This document shows positions 59,674-64,000 of a DNA stretch of 64,000 bases, piece by piece. This DNA comes from Actinernus sp. WN-2022 (taxonomy: Eukaryota; Cnidaria; Anthozoa; Actiniaria; Actinernidae): NCBI GenBank assembly GCA_030867875.1, contig JAOWCC010001501.1, positions 16,769,524 through 16,833,523 on the forward strand. Direction: 5' to 3'. The notes under the pieces are model-generated. The model saw nothing but the letters and a program-made list of their open reading frames with translations. It did no database searches and was not told where the DNA came from. Made by a program: the position numbers and the translations under genes. The stretch's first letter is position 1. Every line of letters begins with the position of its first letter.

Positions 59674-59972
59674 TCTAGCTAGATGGCCGGTACAAATTAA
59701 CTGGAAGTCTTATTTTCAAAATCATATACATAATTTCTATCATAATGTCAAGCGATTTGAATTGGTGTTGTTGTAGTAAATTAGATGGCCCAGCCGGCCA
59801 CAATATTTCAATTTGGTAAACGGATCAGCGTTCAGTAGGATCCGAACTTCAGCCGGAAGCATAAACATAACTTCTATAATGTCAAGGGTTTGAATTTGTG
59901 TAGCAAGATAGACACAGAGACAGCAGAGAAACGTAATAGCAGTAAATTATAAGTCATTTCGGAATATTTACC

Positions 59973-60280
59973 TTAGAAAGCGGCATATCTACAGCATGAC
60001 CAAATCCTTTCGAAAGCCTTCGACGCGTATTCTCCGATAAAAGTTTGTTTTCTCACAGTCACAGCGACCAAAGACGGGTCCCGTCAATTTCAAGATCTCT
60101 TTCCGCTTGTGTTTCCTTCGCTTCGTAAGAGTTTTCATTCCGATTAACGTCCCTCGAACTGTTTTCACCCTGACGAGTAAAGGGTTCAACGCCTGCTCAC
60201 AAGATATATAACTCGCGGATACTCGTAGTCTTCTCAAGACTTCAGTGTCTCAATACCATGAGCAACCGCCATTTGTAAAT
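59973..60280 (-). other. Possible first exon of a minus-strand gene
   Basis: A CG-containing stretch with a small open frame ends near a splice donor-like AAG then GTAAAT at 59972. The sequence just upstream (60300-60540) has E-box and CRE-like sites. No downstream exon was recognised, so this is weak. Confidence 0.25.
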
Positions 60281-60401
60281 ATCTAGATTCGTCTACAGTT
60301 CTGCACATGCGCAGGAGTAATTCTCATATTTCGAACATGGTATAACATACATCTTAGGAAAAGGATACAACATTCGGATATGAAAATCCACATAACCCTA
60401 A

Positions 60402-60540
60402 AAATCACGTGACCGATGACGTCATCGTTACGACATCGCCACTAAGTTTGAGCCGCCTGGTATTAGAAATGAGGGAGATATGTGCATGTACTTAAAACCA
60501 CGTGATCGATGACGTAGTCGTTACGTCATCACCACTAAGT
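60402..60540. promoter_or_regulatory. Duplicated block with CACGTG and TGACGTCA sites
   Basis: A block of about 46 bases occurs at 60402-60447 and 60495-60540. The first copy has CACGTG (60406-60411) and a perfect CRE-type TGACGTCA (60417-60424). The second keeps CACGTG and a half-site, with tacgtcatc further on. These could bind bHLH and bZIP factors. Function is inferred only. Confidence 0.4.
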
Positions 60541-60663
60541 GATTCATAGGGACCCAATACCATGTCTGTCCAGGACTGAACCACTTGCCAGTAATATAAA
60601 GCGAGTTAGCCATGAAAATCTCATATCCCGAACATGCACAATGCGCACCAGCCTGGTGCCACC

Positions 60664-60785
60664 AGGGCCCCGTTCCTGAAAGCCAGATTAGCGCTGATCC
60701 AGAGTTAATTACCATGACAACTAATATGTTTTGTTGAGAGTTAATCCAGGATTAGCGCTAATCGGGCTTTCAGGAACCGGGCCCA
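60664..60785. mobile_element. MITE with 'gggccccgttcctgaaagcc' ends
   Basis: The ends are inverted (cgttcctgaaagcc / ggctttcaggaac). Sub-terminal words agattagcgct and agcgctaat also pair. It is related to 571-809. Confidence 0.85.
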
Positions 60786-60805
60786 GGAGTTCTCATATTC
60801 CAAAC

Positions 60806-60902
60806 CAATCTCGTTCCCAGAGCCCGCGATCTTTTGGCCAGCGCCACGGGCGTTTTTGGTCACCGCTGGCCGAAAAACGCGCGGGCTCTGGGAACGAGAT
60901 TG
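60806..60902. mobile_element. Hairpin MITE 'caatctcgttcccagagccc'
   Basis: Near-perfect inverted ends are followed by paired 'ttggccagcg' and 'cgctggccga' words. It is a compact foldback of 97 bases. Confidence 0.88.
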
Positions 60903-61754
60903 ATTCCAAACATACAAATTTTGCTAACATTCATCTTCGGAAAAGGATACAACATCCACCTAACTCCAATAACTCGTTCCTGCACATGTGTGCATCCACG
61001 AGTTAAAAATGACATCACGTTCAGTTTGAAGTATAAATATAATTGCTTATTTTGATGGCAAATTTATTGTTTATATGGATTCAGCAATTTCTTTAGAGTC
61101 ATATGGGACACACCTCGTATAACATACATTGGAGTAGAAAATGTTTTTCATCTTCAACATTAGTTTACAGAATTAAGAAACATTTTCTCTATGAAGGCCT
61201 CTTCTAACGATACTTTTCAATTGCTAAGTCATGATTACTTGGTCAATTCTACTATATGTTTGAATTTTTTTATATTGATCGAATAGTTCTCTAACTGTTT
61301 TGGATAATCGGTATGTCCATAGTTTATTCGCTGAATTTGGGTTCGATCTATGATCGTCGTTTATAACCGCAAGCCATTCTTGAGTCTCTCGGCTCGGTTA
61401 CTCTCTGTTCGAAACTCTTTAAAAGCATTTTAATCTGCTCTTTATTAAGAGTAGATTGATGGATCCGTATATATCCAAAACCTACCTAAATAGGACTGTA
61501 TTTCTTTAATTTTAGAATACTACAAACGGGTTTTATTCGCCAATTTTTGTTCACCGTAGCCCAGTTACGTAAGCCTAATGTCATCTAAATTTATATAAGA
61601 CGCGCCTATAGTATTTCACGACTCGGTCGACGGTGGTTATGAGGCGCCTGGATAAGCTGAGGAACATAAGATGACGACACGCTGCAAGTTTTGTTGAATT
61701 TTATTCAAAAATTTACGTTGTTAATGGAGCCTAAAAAATGCTTTACAAACGTTG
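60903..61754. other. Non-coding stretch
   Basis: The part 60905-60970 repeats words from 60340-60400 ('ggaaaaggatacaaca'). The rest is AT-rich with no supported feature. Confidence 0.45.
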
Positions 61755-61905
61755 TTAAATACGATGGGTAACTAGTTCCTGTAAAATCTAGTGAAAGATA
61801 TAATCAACTAAAGTCGATTAAGGTATGATAACCTCCGTGGGAAACGAGTAGCAGCTGACGTTTCGAGCGCTATTTATAACCCTTGGTCAGAGCACTGACC
61901 AAGGT
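61755..61905 (+). mobile_element. Terminal repeat fragment, Penelope-like style
   Basis: It has 'taactagttcctgtaaaa', 'aatcaactaaagt' and 'gacgtttcgagcgct' followed by 'cttggtcagagc'. It is an inverse match to 37975-38130. Confidence 0.5.
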
Positions 61906-62919
61906 ACTGTTGGTTATTTACTTTTTGGTTACACAGATGAAGTGAGGAAATATGAAGTCAGTGATCGAGGGAGGTAAGGTTTGCTATATTCAAGTTCGGG
62001 GAGGGGTGCTTGAATTGGGTTGATAAATCAATCACCTTAGCTATAAATAATTGGTATGGTAAACAACGTCTCTAGATCTTCCAGTTGGTATTCTATAGTT
62101 TGAGAAAGTCCTTCCATTATTCAACATTCGTCTCATGCAACTAGTTTCTTGCTACAAATGGTAAGCACCCGTATCTATGGATTGGATTGGATTACTTTAT
62201 TTAGTCACGGTTATGCCATCAGATATTTACAGCTTGTAAGCCAATTAATGATCATATTTGCTTTGATTTTAACCATCCCACATGTGCGCGAGGTTCATCA
62301 GTTCATATGAAAATCGCTGAAAATAACTTTGTCCGGACGGCGAAAGAGTGAAAGGGAAGCCGAGACCTCTGCCGGTAACCGTGGACGATGCAAACAGAGC
62401 AAGTTGCATGGCAACACACGCTACGACGTAGCTAGCGTCTAACACGCATGCTCACTTCTTATTACCCGTGGAAACAGATTTTATTTTAAACCGGGTTTTA
62501 CTGGAAATGCGCATGGGCAAACATATTATTTGAGCCCACGTTAGTTGCCTTAGTTGACGTCGGGTTTCAAACTCACGTGGAGGATTATGACAGTATTGCT
62601 AGATAATCTAAACGCATGCGCGACAAAGAAAGTATGAAGAAAGGGAAGAATGTGTGGGACACAACCCTTTAAATGCATGCAAATATTCGTCGGAACGCGG
62701 CCGCGCGGGAGAATGGCGCGAGACGCGCCAGCTAAGCTACTTTCGTTTATAAGTAGAAAGGTGATGCAATAAAATGGCAAGAGTTTGCTGATCGGTGCAG
62801 AAATTATTTTGCAATTCCCGAGACACTGCTATGCAAGCAAGCTCATGTAGTGGCTACCTATATAAATATTCATAAATCAAGAACGACAACTAAAGAACGA
62901 GAACTAAACTCAGAGATCA
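61906..62919. other. Non-coding stretch with a small minus-strand LINE tail
   Basis: 'ggattggattactttattta' at 62186-62210 is a LINE 3' end on the minus strand with a short tail repeat. No coding part follows. The region 62270-62760 has several CG words and no supported gene. Confidence 0.4.
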
Positions 62920-62921
62920 TA

Positions 62922-63005
62922 TAACTCCTGTCTTGCACAAATTTCACTGGCTCCCCGTTAAATATAGGATAGTATCACGATTCACTGATCACTTTGTTTA
63001 CTTTT
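62922..63005 (+). pseudogene. Tiny LINE ORF2 fragment
   Basis: The reading 'T-P-V-L-H-K-F-H-W-L-P-V-K-Y-R-I' is the conserved C-terminal LINE segment. It stops at the left end of the inverted-repeat element at 63006. Confidence 0.6.
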
Positions 63006-63698
63006 GAGACGCCAATATAACATGGGCCGCGTCAGGCAAAAAGGGCCCGGACGACATTCAAGTTAAATAATTCCTACAACGGTGTTCCTAATAACAGGTT
63101 GAAGATTGTATTGTATTCTTGACGAGAAGCGCTACATTTCATTCCAAACAATAAATGTCAGTTTCAAGAAATTGACAACAAAATCAGGGGTGAAATTTAT
63201 GTGATTTTGATGCAAGGGTCCGATTACAAATATGACCACACAAATTAGGAATCATGTCAGAGGGGATTATTTTGACGTATGACATTCATTTATACCTGCT
63301 GGCGTTAAAGAGTAAAAAATAAATAATATGAACAATATGATCACTTTTTGGCCAAAAAAGTTCTTTTCTGAAGTCATTCTACTCCCCGTAGCTTATAATA
63401 TGATTTTAGCAATAGTACAAGTTACACCTTGAAACAATCGTCTGATGATAAGGAATCATTTGCGCCTTCTAAAATTGTGATCACACTCTCGTGTAAAAAT
63501 ATCGTAAATTTCGTCTTCGATTTCACTGATCAATTTCATGAAATCAACACTACTTGTTGGTAGCACAATGTGGCGCTTGCGATTCATATTGTAATCGCAC
63601 CACAAGGGTAAAAAACATGGTACAATTTCAAAATACATTTATATATTATGTCGTCCGGGCCCTTTTTGCCTGATGCGGCCCACATGGTATTGCGTCTC
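63006..63698. mobile_element. 693-bp element with about 52-bp terminal inverted repeats
   Basis: The left end starts gagacgccaatataacatgg; the right end is its reverse complement with a few changes. The conserved inner word is 'aaaaagggcccggacgac'. A 60-codon minus-strand frame inside is not recognised. No clear target duplication was found. Confidence 0.85.
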
Positions 63699-64000
63699 AG
63701 AATTCCAGCCTCTGATTGGCTCTTGCGCGAGCCCTTGCAGTTACATGGGTTCCAGGTCAAGGTCAAAAGTCGTTTGTTCAACAGCAAGATTTCTACAATT
63801 TCACCTTCAAAACACTGTAAATTACAAGATAAGCATCATTCAATCCTAAAGGTAAGGTTGGCATTGTAGTTTCCGTCAGAAATCTAACACTCTTATTCGC
63901 TAAAAGTACAATTTTCATAATTTTTGAAGAGATTTCAAAACACGTCGCGAAAGTTTTCGCCACTCAAGCCGTGAAACCGTTGCCATAGATATACTAGGCG
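63699..64000. other. Window end, nothing recognised
   Basis: No long open frame or repeat is supported in the last 300 bases. Confidence 0.5.

Overview
The window is eukaryotic nuclear DNA, most likely from an anthozoan cnidarian and probably a stony coral. That call rests on remembered repeat styles: tRNA-headed SINEs, Penelope-like elements, TTAA-flanked MITEs, truncated CR1/L2-like LINEs and a large cnidarian-type mobile protein family ending in Cys-rich motifs. The sequence alone does not prove the species. It is AT-rich, has spliced genes and is dominated by decayed mobile DNA. Only one host gene can be assembled with confidence.

Layout. 1-2.5 kb: a foldback element, MITEs and a rearranged fossil of a protein-primed type B DNA polymerase (Polinton/adintovirus type). 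2.5-14.2 kb: a 5'-truncated LINE whose 3' UTR contains about 99 tandem copies of a 113-bp satellite unit. 14.2-20 kb: unassigned GC-rich sequence, a SINE, two Harbinger-like MITEs (TTA and TAA target duplications), and a 20-bp minisatellite split by a LINE. 20.1-22 kb: a terminal-inverted-repeat element with another LINE inside.

22.5-38.5 kb, minus strand: a 1-acyl-sn-glycerol-3-phosphate acyltransferase (AGPAT/LPAT) gene. Seven coding exons join in phase to give 364 residues, with a probable 5' UTR exon near 38.5 kb. The introns carry a LINE, a SINE, several MITEs and a dense cluster of the palindrome TACATGTA. The stop codon lies in a sequence that matches transposon ends found elsewhere in the window.

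38.9-45.4 kb: a mosaic of duplicated repeat blocks and a LINE flanked by a direct repeat of about 66 bp. 45.9-51.4 kb: nested DNA transposons, including one with an exact 8-bp target duplication and one flanked by TTAA. 51.8-54.9 kb: a decayed copy of the Cys-rich-tailed mobile protein gene, interrupted by a tandemly duplicated 281-bp element. 55.6-57.4 kb: a Penelope-like element with two insertions. 57.6-64 kb: MITEs, LINE tails, a possible promoter near 60.3 kb and a 693-bp inverted-repeat element. No operon logic applies; apart from the acyltransferase, the genes seen are mobile-element remnants.
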